DNA of 64,000 nt from Euptelea pleiosperma (GCA_035048495.1 CM068546.1:10280435-10344434), one strand, 5' to 3'. Shown: positions 42,235 to 55,429, counted from the first letter of the stretch. The notes: generated from the letters alone by a model not told the origin. Made by a program: numbers and translations.

Positions 42235-43690
42235 CCGATGACAGCGCTCAATATGAACCACGTGCCACACTCTTCGACGACTCTGACCGTATGGATGTTT
42301 GGCCAATCCCTAGGTGGACCTACAATCAAAAATCAGCCTGATTAGTGATTTCTTGGCGTTGGATTGGAATTATTTTTCATGGGTTTATTTTAACCGTGGG
42401 AATTTGAGCATTATTGATCAAAGTTTTACTCCTCCCAAAGATCATGACCGTATCCCATACCTAGGTGGACCTGCGTACAGAAAATCAGCTTGATTAGTGA
42501 TTTCTAATCTTTGGATCTAAGTACCCCTGATAATACTAGAATCCCACGGTTAAAAATAAATTAATGAAAAAGACTCCAATCCAACCGTTAGAAATCACTA
42601 ACCAAGTTATTTTTGGTCTATCGGTCCACTAAGGATGGGCCAAACGTCCATACAATGCTCTCTAAAATGTTCCACGTGGCTCATACTTCGTCAATCATCA
42701 AAGATTGGAGATCTTGGAACTGCTGTCTTCTTGTCGGATTCATGAGATCCACGGTGACCAGAACTTTAGGGATGTCCGTTGATAATCTTGATGCGGGACC
42801 ATAGTATGAACCACGTGGCACACTCTTAGATACCACTGACCTGCCACTTAGGGACCAGTGACCGTATAGATGCTTGGCCCAAAAATCAGCCTGATTAATG
42901 ATTTCTAGGCGTTCAATTGGAATTGTTTTTATGGTTGATTTTTAACCGCTAAATTTCAGCATATCTGAGGTTATTGCAGTACAAAGATCCAAAAGTTTGA
43001 AATCACTAATCAGGCTGATTTTTCGTATCTAGGTCCTCCCAAGGATGGGGCAAACATCCATACGGTTAGTGGTCTTTACGAGTGTGTCACGTGGCTCATG
43101 CTCTGGTCCGTCATTAATCTCAGCAAAGTTCTACTCATCCATGGTCCAAGGGGCAACAAATATATATATATAAGGAAGGGTAAGATAGTCATTCGGTTAA
43201 GTTACCAACGCGTGGACCGTAGATCTCTTCAATCCAACAGTCCACGGCTAAGCGAGCACTTTTTGGCGATTAAGGTTGGGACTTGTGATACCATTTTCCT
43301 TTTCTATTTTTTGGGCCACTAGTGTTAACGGCAGACAATTCTAAAATGAATGACAAAATGACAGGGACGCAATATAAGCCACGTGGCACACTGTTACAGG
43401 ACTCTGACCATATGGATGTTTGTCCTAATCCCATGGTGGACCTACAAACCAAAAATCAGCCTGATTAGTGATTTATATGCTTTGGATTGGACTTATTTTC
43501 ATGGGTTGATCTCAAGTGTGGGAATTTGAGCAGTATTTGAGGTAAAAAGATCCAACACTTATAAATCGATAATCAGGCTGATCTTTGATTTGTAGGTCCA
43601 CCATGGGATAGGGCAAACATCTGTACGGTCAGAGTCCTGTAACAGTATGCCACCTGTCTTTTACCTGTCATTTAATATCTGTCAACGGAG
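42235..43690. mobile_element. Cluster of four G-box MITE copies upstream of SEC23
   Basis: Successive copies: 42235-42411 (left half only), 42412-42702, 42790-43110 and 43355-43690. Complete copies have arms with 'CAGCCTGATTAGTGATTT' and its inverse, and outer CCACGTGG words, for example GCCACGTGGC at 43378-43387. Orientation is ambiguous because each copy is an inverted repeat. Spacers such as 43111-43354 hold no gene. Confidence 0.75.
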
Positions 43691-43858
43691 CCCGAATATA
43701 GTGGACTCAGGTTTGGCATGACTTGATATTTTTTGTTAAAAGTTAAGCCACAGCGGTTGCATTTACCAGGTGGACCTTAAAATCAAACCCAAGTCCAGCC
43801 CATCAGGCCAATAAATCTAGTCCAAGATGTCTTGAACTAGGCCTAATGCTCCATCTGG

Positions 43859-44584
43859 TAGGGTTGCAACTTGGGCTGGCTCAACCCAAGCCCGACGGGT
43901 TGAACCCGACATTAGGGTTGGGTTGGGTTGGCCATTTTAGAACTTGGGTTGGGCTTGGGTTGGATTTTCGGTAACCCGATCAAATTAGGTAGGACTAGGG
44001 TTGAGGCTCAGCCCAACTTGAGCCCGACATACAAACTACGTATATGTATTAGTATACCGACAAACATCCACACTACATTTTGGCAAATATAGCAACTTAT
44101 GGATGTTTGTCCTTGGCAAACTACAACCCTTGTGTGAGATTACAAAATGTCCTTGAAACTACATTTTGGCATTTTATGTGATCGGTTGATATTTAAAATA
44201 TCGTATTTTCTTTGACAATTGTTTTTGGTTATTTCTTTAGTAACTTTTATCATGCATTTGAGTTAACTTTTCCCTTATTATGAAAATATCATGTTTTCTT
44301 TCATGGGGTGTTGGAAATGAAGCTATTATTAGGTTAGCATAACGGTTATTGTATTGACTAATAAATTATTTTAATATGAAAAAAAATTAACAAATCTTTC
44401 CATCAAATAAAAAAAACTAAGAAATTGACCAACCCGAATAACCCAACCAACCTGATAGGGTTGGGTTAGGGTTGGAAAATCGAAGCCTGACCTTGGGTTG
44501 GGTTAGGGTTCGTACAGCCTTTAAGGTTGGGTTGGGCTAGGGTTGACCTCCAACCCGACTCGACCCACCCAAGTTATAGCCCTA
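43859..44584. mobile_element. hAT-like non-autonomous element, 726 bp, 8-bp target-site duplication
   Basis: CCATCTGG flanks both ends exactly (43851-43858 and 44585-44592). Terminal inverted repeats are TAGGGTTGCAACTTGGG and CCCAAGTTATAGCCCTA. An 8-bp duplication with short ends points to hAT. Subterminal regions are packed with GGGTTGGGTTGG repeats on one side and their near-inverse or direct repeats on the other. The middle is AT-rich and non-coding. Confidence 0.88.
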
Positions 44585-44592
44585 CCATCTGG

Positions 44593-45454
44593 CCAGCATA
44601 GCCTAATAACACCCCTAATTGTGTTATCTCAAGATTAACTACAAAAAAATAGGTATATAGTTGAGTCGTGGATCATTGGATTCAAGAGAGATCTACAGTC
44701 CACTTGGTCTCAACTACAAGGGATAAAACAATCATTTAGGTATTAATAGTCACTACCTCAGCCACGGATCTCTTGAATCCGACAGTCCATGACTCAACCC
44801 CAAGGCTCTTTTCTGCGATTAAGTGTGGAGAAACATTTTCCTTCTTTCTTTTTCCTCTATAATTCAGCTTTTTTAATTAATGGAAATGATATTGTTTGAT
44901 GTGTCGTTTATATTTCCAAGCACGTTTTAAATAAATAAAGCATTTTCACTAATAAAGAAACTTGGAAATAAAGAGATAATTAGAAAGAAAAACATTTTCA
45001 TCATGGGGCAGTGTTACCGTGTTCCTAGGTCAAGATGATTGATGGTCCTTGGGTTTCACCTCTCACAAATCTTGATGACCATCCAACAACATGGACTTAA
45101 GAACAACGATACTATAATATTATCTTTCTTTCGCTATAATTCATAACTAGTGAGCAAACACATGATTAACATATTTTTAATGGACTATAGTGTGTTAGGT
45201 GCACCAAGTTTGGTGCACTTTTTTCCAGCGTGCAACTTATGCAAGCCTACAATAGATTTTACAAGTATCGATTAATGATTTGACACACCTTAGATGCATC
45301 TTATAATGCCTCTTTCAAGAAATAGAGTAGGATAGAAAAACAATACTATTTCTCAATAAAAATTTAATTACTTTTTATTAATTGTAAATTGATATATTTA
45401 TATTAATTTTAGAAGATTAAGTTAATCAATGTTTATAAGGTTTCTAAGTTGGTT
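44593..45454. other. Intergenic sequence, nothing recognised
   Basis: AT-rich sequence between the hAT-like element and the MULE. No gene or element identified. Confidence 0.4.
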
Positions 45455-45463
45455 GGGTTTGTG

Positions 45464-45715
45464 GGGAGCGGCTTCTATGCAATAGGGTCGTTCGCAACAA
45501 ATAGAATGGCCCCATTCTATTAGTGCTACTATTAACTTTTAAAACGCACTCTAGCCGATAACCAATGTAAGTTTTTTTTTTTTTTTTTTTCAATTTTTTG
45601 AACAAAAAACTAAATAACCCACAAATCCCCTTTTTGCGGTCTCTCCGTCTTCTCCCCTTTCTTTACTGAAACATGGAGATAATAGAAATCCAAGAACATA
45701 TTCGAACTCCGTTTT
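45464..45715 (+). repeat. Left terminal inverted repeat of the MULE
   Basis: It pairs with about 55170-55429. Beyond the first 100 bp it includes a long T-run, then GGTCTCTCCGTCTTCTCCC and AATAGAAATCCAAGAACA, each with a diverged counterpart in the right repeat. Confidence 0.8.
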
Positions 45716-46341
45716 CTCATTCATCTCCATTTTCTCTTCCCCTTTCCCTTCCCGCAACCCTAAATCCCTTCTTCCTCTCTCTTCTCCGAGCCGTTTTACT
45801 CATCCAGCGAGAACACCCCCGCTGCAAGGAAAATACAACCCTCCAATGTAACTAGAAGAGTATTATTGGTAAGGCAAAGCAACAAAGAGAACTCGATCAT
45901 TGTGGAATGGGATTTTTTGAAGAAAATCTGGGTACCCTCTTGCAAACTTGCTTGACATCTTATTATCAAACTTGGAACTCCACAGCATGGCTAATCAATG
46001 AAAATAAATATGCAAGAAGAGATAAATCTTATGTGTAGTATACAACTATCAAATTTGATTCAACCATTGGAACCAGCAATTTTTGTTCTTCTTTTTCTCC
46101 ATCAATTAGTTCATAATACTTCTCTTAAAAGATGTATTTAACTCCTTCAACTTGTGAGTATATTGATGGTCAATTTTTTTTTTTTGGATATGCACAAGTA
46201 ACTAAAGATGTGCAAATAATTAGCGGGTTTGATTTCCGAGTCATGAATTTCAACATGAGGGGTGGACAAACATGATTCAAACTATATTTTCCTCTCAATA
46301 TATTTTTCTCTCTTATTTAGATCTTCTTTCTTCTCTTCTCC

Positions 46342-46877
46342 TCAATTTGAACCCCAGATTAGACTTTGTATTGTAGAGTTGAGATCTTGGCTTCCAACAA
46401 TTTTGCTAATGGCATCAAGTAGCATTTTTGACATCATCAAGCTAAAGTGATGATGTTCACAGCTAGCCACAGAGATCAAGCACATTGAAGAAGCAATAAA
46501 TACTTGCTTTAAATCCTCACATACACTTGCTTCTTCGTGAATGTGACTTCCATCCTGCAATGTGGGGGTCATACTCTGGGGGACAATATCTAGATTGGGC
46601 TTTTGAAATATAAATGTGGTATATAGTTCTACAACATGGAAATGTGAAAGTTGGGGGATGACAAATAAATCCTATGGACTATGCACCTACTATAATGTGA
46701 TAATATAGAAAAATATATGACTACATTACTTAAGACATCGAAGGATCGAGGAAGAAGTCTTCCTTTAGGATCCACAAAGTTTGAATTGGAACTGAGGAGC
46801 ATGCTTGCAAATTGTGCTCTTCTAAAGACATTCAAAACACTTTCAGTTTGTTGATCCCAAACACATGTTGTTGACAA
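46342..46877 (-). other. Coding-like islands inside the MULE, unidentified
   Basis: Two neighbouring minus-strand frames, 46629-46877 (FRRAQFASMLLSSNSNFVDP) and 46342-46572 (MMSKMLLDAISKIVGSQDLN), have ordinary globular-protein composition rather than repeat-like sequence. I do not recognise a family. They may be a second MULE protein, a captured host exon, or chance. Confidence 0.3.
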
Positions 46878-49800
46878 ATTAAAGAAAAATTAAGAAAGAA
46901 AGGGTCGAGTGCTGAAGCTCCAAAAAGAATTATTAAAGACAAGTCACACATCAAACTAAAAACTATTAAAATTATAAAAACAACAATAAAAAATTAAAGA
47001 TATAAAAAATCACGTCTACAAGCTAAACCAACAGAATATGCAAAAGAATAAATAAAAGACTATACTATGAAGGACAAGCCAAGGCCCCATAGTTCATTCA
47101 GATTCGAAACAAGAACTATAAGTTGCGAAATGCAAATTCAAGTACATGTTATCATCATAGAACTTGGTCAAGTTTTGAATCTCCACAAATTCAAGACCAG
47201 CTTCTCTAGTTAACCTAGTTTAAACAATATATGTTTTTTTGTTTGAACTGAGACTAGCCAAATTGATAGACTCGATTAATTGAGCATGCTTGACACATTT
47301 ACTTGTATACTTGTGTTGACAATATCTATAAATCGACCAGGTTATTATTGTTCCTTCATATATTAGAGGCCTTACAAGTTTCACAGATATGATGATTGAA
47401 ATACAGAGTGGTTAACAATCTACTATAAAGGAATAGTTAACAACCCTATTTTGTTTGACATATCATGAGTCTCTTGCAAGGAGATGTTCCTGACCTAGGC
47501 ATGATGCCGAACCTTCTTTATTTGCAAGTCCACGAGTGTTATTGAAAATTTCTTGAGGCACTAACATTCACTTTTAAAGCCAGGATCCACTTTGTCTTTT
47601 ACTATATATGGCATATCAAATCTGTTTACTATTTATCTTTTCATGTTTACCGATGATCATTTCTTAAATGGTTACGAGTATTCTTATTACAGAGATCTTA
47701 GTTGGAATTAGCTTTCTAGATCCATGCCATAACCATAGATAACTAAACGGTCAGTTCACTTGTAGAGATGGTACCAACAACGACAAAAGCACGTGTTTGA
47801 ATCGTAGAACTGCAAATGGAATGTGTTTTCAATACATCAAAGGAAAGATAGAGAGAGGGCGACATGTGAGCTTGGGCCATTGATGGTGGTGTAGATGAGA
47901 GATTGAGAGGAGCTACCGTTACACACGCCCTTGATTCCTATTTATCGATTCTCTTCCTCAATGGGTAGCACTAGTGGCATTTTACATAGTATGTCTCATC
48001 TTTAATTATAAAGAATGACCCAATGGTTTGTATGGAAAGGCAAGGGACACATTGTAAAATCTTTCAATTTTGGAAAGGAAGCTTTTGGCTCCATTTACTC
48101 AGTAACAAATGAAAATTTAATAAATTCGTGTGCCAAAATGATGTTTGGTCTAGTGGGCTATCCAAAAGCTTCAAGCTAACAGAAATTGCCCATTATGCAA
48201 TGGCTACTTGTTTGGTTATATTTTTCCCAAAATGTTACATTTTCCCTCACCTTGTGTATGTATAAATCTATAAATTTGATACGATTTCGAATGAATCATA
48301 TTTAAAGACCATAGTTTGTTACGATTTTTTTGTTTAAAAGTAAAATGCACTTGCAACACCTTGAGACCATTTAAACTTTAAGATTAAACACACACAAAAT
48401 GTCTTGACTTTGTAAATATGTCACTATCTTAATGCCAACAACAATTAAGTAGATCCTAATTCCAAACACTCAATACAGATTTATAAATCATCATAACGCT
48501 CTCTCAATGGGTAGGCCTGATTTTGTAATAAGAATAATGTGAACACATCAAACACATTTTACAGTATTAACAAGTACGCACAAATATCTCCACAATGATT
48601 CTTCTCTACCATGCTCTCATGTATTAGTAAACTTCTCATGATCTACAAAAATTCAATATGCAACCCAAATAAAACTGGCTAAACTGGTGCCACAAAAGGG
48701 GATCTATATTTTCTCTGTTACAGAAGGGCTTCTTCAGTAAACATGAGCAACAAATTGAAGCCATATAAACAGACAAGTTGAATATTGTTACACCAACCTA
48801 TGAAATAAAATGAGCGAAGAGATAAAGTTAGAATCACCATGAATGTTGTTGTAATCATCTTCCCGGCAAACCACCTTCTAGGGAGTGTGCATTTGTGACA
48901 GATTGTGCATTTTCAAAGCGTAGTTATACATTCCTAACACTATTCCTGTTATCAAACCCGAAACACGAGCAGATCATATCAAGTGTAAACATATATAAAA
49001 AGATATAACATTGCCTTGCAAAATTAACCATTACAAATGGTGAGAATTGATGAATTAAACAAAACCGAATAAGTCATTCAGTATTCCATGGATCAATTAA
49101 GACATGCAACTGTGCAAAATAAAAGATTATACTTAGGTCTTAGCATGGAGATCAGGGGTTGCAGATTTTGTTTCATCACCAAATTGTACTATTCATGTCA
49201 GGGAGATTAAACACTAAATCAACTGTCTTGATGAGACCATTTAATCTTTGAGAAAATAAAAAAGTTTGCTAGATGCCATTGTATAACAATTCTTTTTGCG
49301 TGAGTCAACATGGTTGGTGAACCATAAATCCAAATTATTTTTCAGCGGCCATTGCCCAAACATGCACAAATAGACCCTCTTTCTGGGCAAATAAAACTGG
49401 AAGGGAATGTACAAAAATCAATTTATCGTTTAACTCTGCACCTCCGAAAGCCTCCGAAACACACAAACATCACTTGCGACTCCATTTAGGTGCTCTGAAA
49501 GCTTATGTACTCCATTATCTGCTTCAGCATCCACATTGCACAACAAAAATGAATCATGCATTCACATCTCTCCAACCTGTAAAAGGTGAAGAAACTGATT
49601 TAGAGATACACCATAAAATGTAACAAGTTGTATTATCTTTCATCAATCAAATCCAATATATCTTATAAATCGATTTTTAGGTACCACACAAAGTTATATA
49701 ATAGCAAGAAGCTTTTACAAGTATGTGGACCAGACAGAAAATCATGAACAATGTTAAAAAGAAATCTCATAGTTAAATATATACAAGTATAAGAACTACT

Positions 49801-50800
49801 CACACCCATTCTTAGTGTTTTAATTTTTCACTAAATTTTTAATCAACTTCTTAAAATGAGCATTCCTAGTGTTCATTGGTTTTCATCTTTTGTAAAATTG
49901 AAATGACAGAAAAGTCTCAAATCGATTTTGGTTGATGGGCAAAACTTTATTCATGGTAACTAGTTTATGTTCAGAAAAAGAAAGAAAAATACAATTCGAC
50001 TTCCAAGAGTAAAAAGTGGATTGTGATGCACAAAAGCATCAAAAGAGATTATGGGATGCCATCTTGATGAGATATACATATTCATATATACCTTTCAAAA
50101 TATCAATATGCCATTATCAAAAATCTAGTCTACGTGCAGAAAAACGCGTCATAGAGTACACACTTTCTTACAAAATTTAAAATTTGATTAAAAGGTAATC
50201 TCAATTCAAATAATTATATATACCTCAAATTAAAAGACTATGTACGCATCTTTATTCTTCGCATTGTTACTCTAGAATGTACGAAGTTATAAGCTCCAGC
50301 TCGGACTTTATCTGCTTTTATCTTAAATAATTATCAAAATCCCTTAGTGGTGTTTTAGATTTATCACTGGTCTCTAGAAAACCTCTACTTCGGTTATGTT
50401 TTCAGGAGCTCGTCAAGCCGTCACTTGTCCAGTATCTTTCTGATCCATTCATTTCTACAAATAGGGGGGATTCAGAGCTAAGCCCCCCTCCTATTCGAGG
50501 TCGGGTGACCTCGCTCCACAAGCACCCAACCTTCTTATTGCTCTTCCTTCGGTTTGACTCCACGAATGCGCCTTGTCCTAAATGTGGAAAAACTTCATTA
50601 GTGTGCGTGCATTGAGATTGCTTGGCCTTGATACCGATCTAATGCCTACATATTTAGTTCAAAAGAATGGTTTAGATCTATATTATTTTTCTAGCAAGTT
50701 ATAATACAACAAAATGTTTGCATATAATATAGTACAAAAGTTATTCATTATCACCACTCATACCAAAGATGTTTGATTGTAGGGCCTGGACGATTCGTGT
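46878..50800. other. MULE interior, largely unclassified
   Basis: AT-rich. One possible exon on the minus strand at about 49437-49556 reads DAEADNGVHKLSEHLNGVAS, then DVCVFRRLSEVQS and a stop, with CTTTTACAG just upstream as a possible acceptor. The source gene is not recognised. Nothing else could be supported. Confidence 0.35.
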
Positions 50801-50804
50801 TGAG

Positions 50805-53068
50805 TTAAAAAAATGTCAAAATATTTGATAGATTTATACTAAGAAAGAAATATATAAAATGTATTCGAAAGTTCACCTGGTTAGCTGTCCGCAACATATT
50901 TAATGGAAAGCTTTCATGGCTAATCAATGCATAAGGTTGTTGACTTCCTCCATCATTTTTTGGTGGTTTGTAGGCCCTCTTCTTAGTCTTACGCGTCTCC
51001 AATGCGCTCTTGTACCTTCTATTTTGTTCGCATTTTCTTTTCTTTACTGGTGGATCTCGTATGGTTATATGATCATCCAAGGGTTGTGGTTCTCTCCTAT
51101 CTTCAACAACTTCTCAGGGAGCCTTGTGCAATTATTTCCTTTGGTATGTATCTAATTCTTCTAAGCAGACATCTAGATGGTGTTTAACCACACAGCTAGT
51201 TCACATCAATAGCCCCCCTTCATTGCAATGGTAAGACCTCTGTGGGCCAAGTCGCTATATCGCAAGCTTAAAGACTTATTACAGTCGACTTGTATGACAA
51301 TTCTAGTGTCATCAATGACAATACAGACCTTAGTTTCTTCGGTCCACCTCTTCAAAATGTATTGTGGTGAAATTTTATAAATGCAATGTGAAAGTAGTAT
51401 TCTCAATGCATGCACAGACAAAATGCATGAAAACTCAAAGGACTTGCAACTACACTCAACTGTATTTTCTTTTGAGTTAAACCTCGCAGGCCGATCTTTA
51501 TCGTGCCAAATAGTGAAAACCATCTCTACCTTATTAATGTAAATCGAATCACTTTCATCTTCAATATGATCTACATAACATGAAAAAAATTTGAACCTAT
51601 TTTGGAATGTTTTGAATACATCCCTGGCATATACCTGTGCTACTTGCTTTTCAAAAGGTAAATGTGATGCCAAGATAGATTCAATCTGTCTAAAGAGGTA
51701 GTCTGCTCGATGCTCATTTTAATGCCAATTCAATATTGCTTTTTCATATTGCATGATAAAATCATTGATACATCGGTCGTTATTTACAAAACCCTTAGAC
51801 AAAACTAGGCAACATCACCAAAAGTGCTCCCATCCATACACTGGAGCCCACTTTTGTCGTAGTCTATATAATGTTTTTAGCCATTCATGACTAGACAAGT
51901 CAAATTTATCAACTATGTAATCCATTCTTATTGAAATTCCTCTTCTGTCTCAACATTGTAAATACACTATTGAAAATCATTCTAAAATTGCTTGTTACCT
52001 GCATATATAGACATGAGAGTGCTTGGCCGCATTTTGATATATGCGCAATAAAAAAAGACGATGATGTATGTGTGGCATGACAATATCTATGGCATTAGAA
52101 ATCGTTTGGGTTTGATCAGTAAAAATTATCTTAAGATGTCTTTTTGACATTGTGTTAAAGAATGATTCAAAAACCCAAACAAAGATTCAGTTGACTCGTC
52201 TACAATTAGAGCATATCCAAATACAACAGACATTCCACGATGATTGAGCCCCATACTCGGTGAACAGATCATATCATATTTATAGGTTCGAAATGTTGTA
52301 TCAAAATAGGCAACATCACCAAAAATGCCATAGTCTATTTTTGACATGACATCCACCCAAAATAAGTTGCACATTTGGTTGTTCTGGTCTACTTGTATTG
52401 CATAAGAAAATGACGGATTCTCTCTTTGCATACTGCTAAAATAATTCAAAGCAACCTGGGCATCTTCTTCTTTATATATCTCTCTACGCGTTTTCTAGTA
52501 ATAATTCTTGCAATCTGTATGAGTGGAATTTAGGTGTTGTGAACCCATGTTCTGTGCCCAAAATTGAAAATAGTTGAGTAGGTCCACACTCCACACCCTC
52601 CAGAGCACATTGAATCTATATAACCAGCTTGTTGAGGTAGTAACTTTCGTTGCGATCTCAAAAAATGTGATTCTGATTTACTTGCAAAGCTATGATTGTG
52701 TTCTTCTATAAAGTTTGTTACTAAAAAATTCCATCATGTGCTATAAATTGAATACGGGCCTCACAACCCATGCGTAACGTTAGCCTTGCTTTCTTCAGAG
52801 TTTGAACTTTACGTCGAAAACCTTCTTTAGAACAACAAAATACTCGTTTTCATAGTTCTCCATCTTTACAACATTTTGTATGGCCCCTACGAACACTAAA
52901 TCTCACTTTTCTAGCATATTCATTGTAAAAGTCATATGCATGCTCTTCTGAATAGAACACCGTCCCAACTTTTAGCACGATATTAGGAACATTGATCATA
53001 TTCTTGACAAGTTCTTCATTTTTATGTATTTTTTGTTTTGAAGCATCATCATCCTCATGCATCAACAA
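50805..53068 (-). pseudogene. FAR1-related MULE transposase, degraded
   Basis: Minus-strand order: the FAR1 DNA-binding domain start (52850-53068; GTVFYSEEHAYDFYNEYARK, then VRFSVRRGHTKC), the transposase core (52126-52449; FGDVAYFDTTFRTYKYDMIC, with the first catalytic Asp in FDTTF), a helical part with WLKTLYRLRQKWAPVYGW at about 51810-51890 in a shifted frame, the SWIM zinc finger (51206-51673; CSCKSFEFSCILSVHALRIL, in which the usual C-x-H pair is replaced by S-V-H), and a basic tail (50805-51080; DPPVKKRKCEQNRR, a likely nuclear localisation signal). Stops and shifts separate these blocks, so no active protein is expected. Plant FAR1/FHY3 regulators descend from such transposases; the MULE ends show this copy is mobile-element, not regulator. 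Confidence 0.88.
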
Positions 53069-53099
53069 GTTTCGATCTCATGAATCATGATCACTTAAA

Positions 53100-55169
53100 T
53101 ATGAATCGCTAAAGCTAGAGCTTCCCTTCATTGAGAAAATTAAATGTTCTACAAGAGTAGTATAAATGTTTGTAAGGCACAAAATATCTATTAAAGATAA
53201 ACTATGACCCATCATCCACCACAATGATAGAAATACAATAAATTAGTTATTATAAGCAAGAAACTTCTATAATTTCTACTACATTTATGCATTCAATATG
53301 GTGAATATTTGCTACCCCAGTTCAATTATAAACTACGTACTTAGCTTTTATGACTTTGATGTTTGAAATACAAAAAAGTCTAAGGAGAGATAAAAAATTT
53401 GATTGTTGCCCTTGTTTAGGAATAACAACAAGCACTTAACAGGCAAAATGTATAGAAATGCTATGAAATAAAATAAAATATGAAAAAAAAAACTATGAAA
53501 TAGATGAAGAAAAAGAAATAAAAAAGTAAACCAACTTCAATTTATTTTCAAAAAACTCATGGAATAAGATAATACCAATGGTTAGGTTAAGGCAATGATG
53601 ATAACAACAAAAAACAAAGTAGAATAGAGATACATTGAAAGAATAGAAACAAAAACCCCATTAATGGAATGCACTCCTTAATTGAAACCTTCAAACCATG
53701 TTGCATTGTAAATGTGATGAACATAAATTAAAATTTTCATTTTGGAAAAAAAGAGAAATAATTATTTGGGAATAACAACAAGCACTTTGCAAGTTTACAG
53801 TACTTTTCATCAATAGGTATTATCATTATTTATTTGCTTTTTTTTTTGCATCGATCCATCATATGAGTTGGCATAATAGCACTAGTTTTGTTCTCTCATA
53901 ATCTAATTTTGTTGTATTAATCATCTACTTTTTATTTGTAGAAAACCTCAAGATAATATCTGATAATAATGTATTAATGCACGAATATTCATGCTTGTTC
54001 TTTGTCTCACTATACCTGCGTCGTGTAATTAAATTGACAGGCTTCGACCAAGGATTTCACTTAGTCAAAAAAGCCAGCACATTGCACGGTTAGGATTGTC
54101 CAACAGTCTGATTTTGGTTAGTGCAATGAGCAATCAAGAGGTGACCCACTAATTGAAACACTACCTTCTGAATTTTATTCCAATATCTATGGATGGCTTT
54201 ATTGATGCTTTGTATAATTATTGTGATACAGATATTTGAGCAAAAGCATCATCTTACTTTTATGAATTAAAGAAGATAAAACTATCCTAGATAAAACTAT
54301 AAGAAAGTGTCAATTCTCACATGTTAACTTCTAAACTCTAATGTCTCAAAAAATTCAATAGGTTCAACATTCTCAATCAACTTTGATTTCTTAGTTTTAT
54401 TGAATTTTGGCCCAACATGGGACTATTTAAATTGTTAGTTTTGATTTATTTTATTTTATTATTATTATTTTTTTAAATATTCATGGTTTTAGACCATGTA
54501 TTTAGTTTTCAAATGTTTATGCAATGTGTTTGCTAGACTATTTTAACTTTCTATTGAAAGCACACGTTAAATAGTCCTCAATTTTTCTTGGTCAAAATTT
54601 GTTATAGACTAATGTTATTATATAACTTAATCGTATAGTTCATGAAAATCATCACTCAATGTGGGGGTTCTCCAACCGAGTGAAGAACAAGAGTGTTCTT
54701 AACATGGACTATATGTTCAACCATAAAAAAAGGTCATCCTTACTCATGCTTTGAAGATAAGTACGGACTAAGTAACTACAAAGGTTTTTACACGATTAAG
54801 ATCATGATCATGGATGTGGTGAAGATGATGATGATGATGGTTATGGAACCCTAAACGATATGCTTCTCTACATAACAAATACATAAAACCCTAGTTTTTG
54901 AAAAAATGACCTAAAAAGAACAAGAAGTATATCGATATTGAACAAAAAAGATTATTGAGAGAAGAATAACTAACAAAGAAATTAGAGAGCATGCGCTTTA
55001 ATTTCTCTAATTAAAATTATATAAACCATTTTATATTTGAATGAGGAATGCATAACAAATTTTTTGAGTATACCTTCTTCGTATTCGGAGAGAAATCAAT
55101 CTAAGAGTTAGATACCACGAAGTGAAGTACCACAAGGTGCAAAGAGAAAAAAGGAGCAATGGAGTTCAA
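53100..55169. other. MULE right interior
   Basis: AT-rich and without a recognised gene. The 54860-55075 part recurs outside the element at 55868-56072. Confidence 0.45.
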
Positions 55170-55429
55170 ATCTGTCCGTGGATTTCCATTCTCTCTGTGT
55201 TTCAAGAAGGAAATGGGAGAAGAAGTTTGAGAGACTAAAAAAAAAGGGATTCATGGGTTATTTGGTTTTTTGTTTAAAAAATTAAAAAACAAAAGCAAAA
55301 ATAAACTTACCTTGGTTACCAGCTAGTTGAGTGGTCGAGAGTGCGATGATAAAAGTTATCTATGTGGCACTAATAGAATGGAGCCATTCTATTTATTGTG
55401 AACAGCTCTGGCGCATAGAAGTCGCTCCT
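55170..55429 (-). repeat. Right terminal inverted repeat of the MULE
   Basis: Inverted counterpart of the left repeat. It ends GAAGTCGCTCCT immediately before the GGGTTTGTG duplication. Small indels separate the two arms. Confidence 0.8.

Larger units (their letters stand above)
45464..55429 (-). mobile_element. Mutator-like element (MULE), 9966 bp, long TIRs, 9-bp target-site duplication
   Basis: GGGTTTGTG flanks the element exactly (45455-45463 and 55430-55438), the normal Mutator duplication length. The left end GGGAGCGGCTTCTATGC and the inverted right end AGGAGCGACTTCTATGC match. Similarity continues inward for about 250 bp (AGAATGG[C]CCATTCTATT, CCAA.GTAAGTTT, AAACAAAAAACTAAATAACC). It carries a FAR1-type transposase pseudogene at 50.8-53.1 kb on the minus strand. 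The large non-transposase part (about 45.7-50.8 and 53.1-55.2 kb) is mostly unclassified. The TIRs have diverged by substitutions, so the insertion is not recent. Confidence 0.92.

Noticed and set aside
45673..45855. Small plus-strand frame with a Ser/Pro/Leu-rich start near the MULE left end
   Set aside because: It lies within the terminal inverted repeat, has a biased C/T-rich composition and no counterpart frame in the right repeat.
50805..53068. A functional FAR1/FHY3-family light-signalling gene
   Set aside because: The frame is broken by stops and shifts, the SWIM motif is damaged, and the sequence sits inside a bounded MULE.
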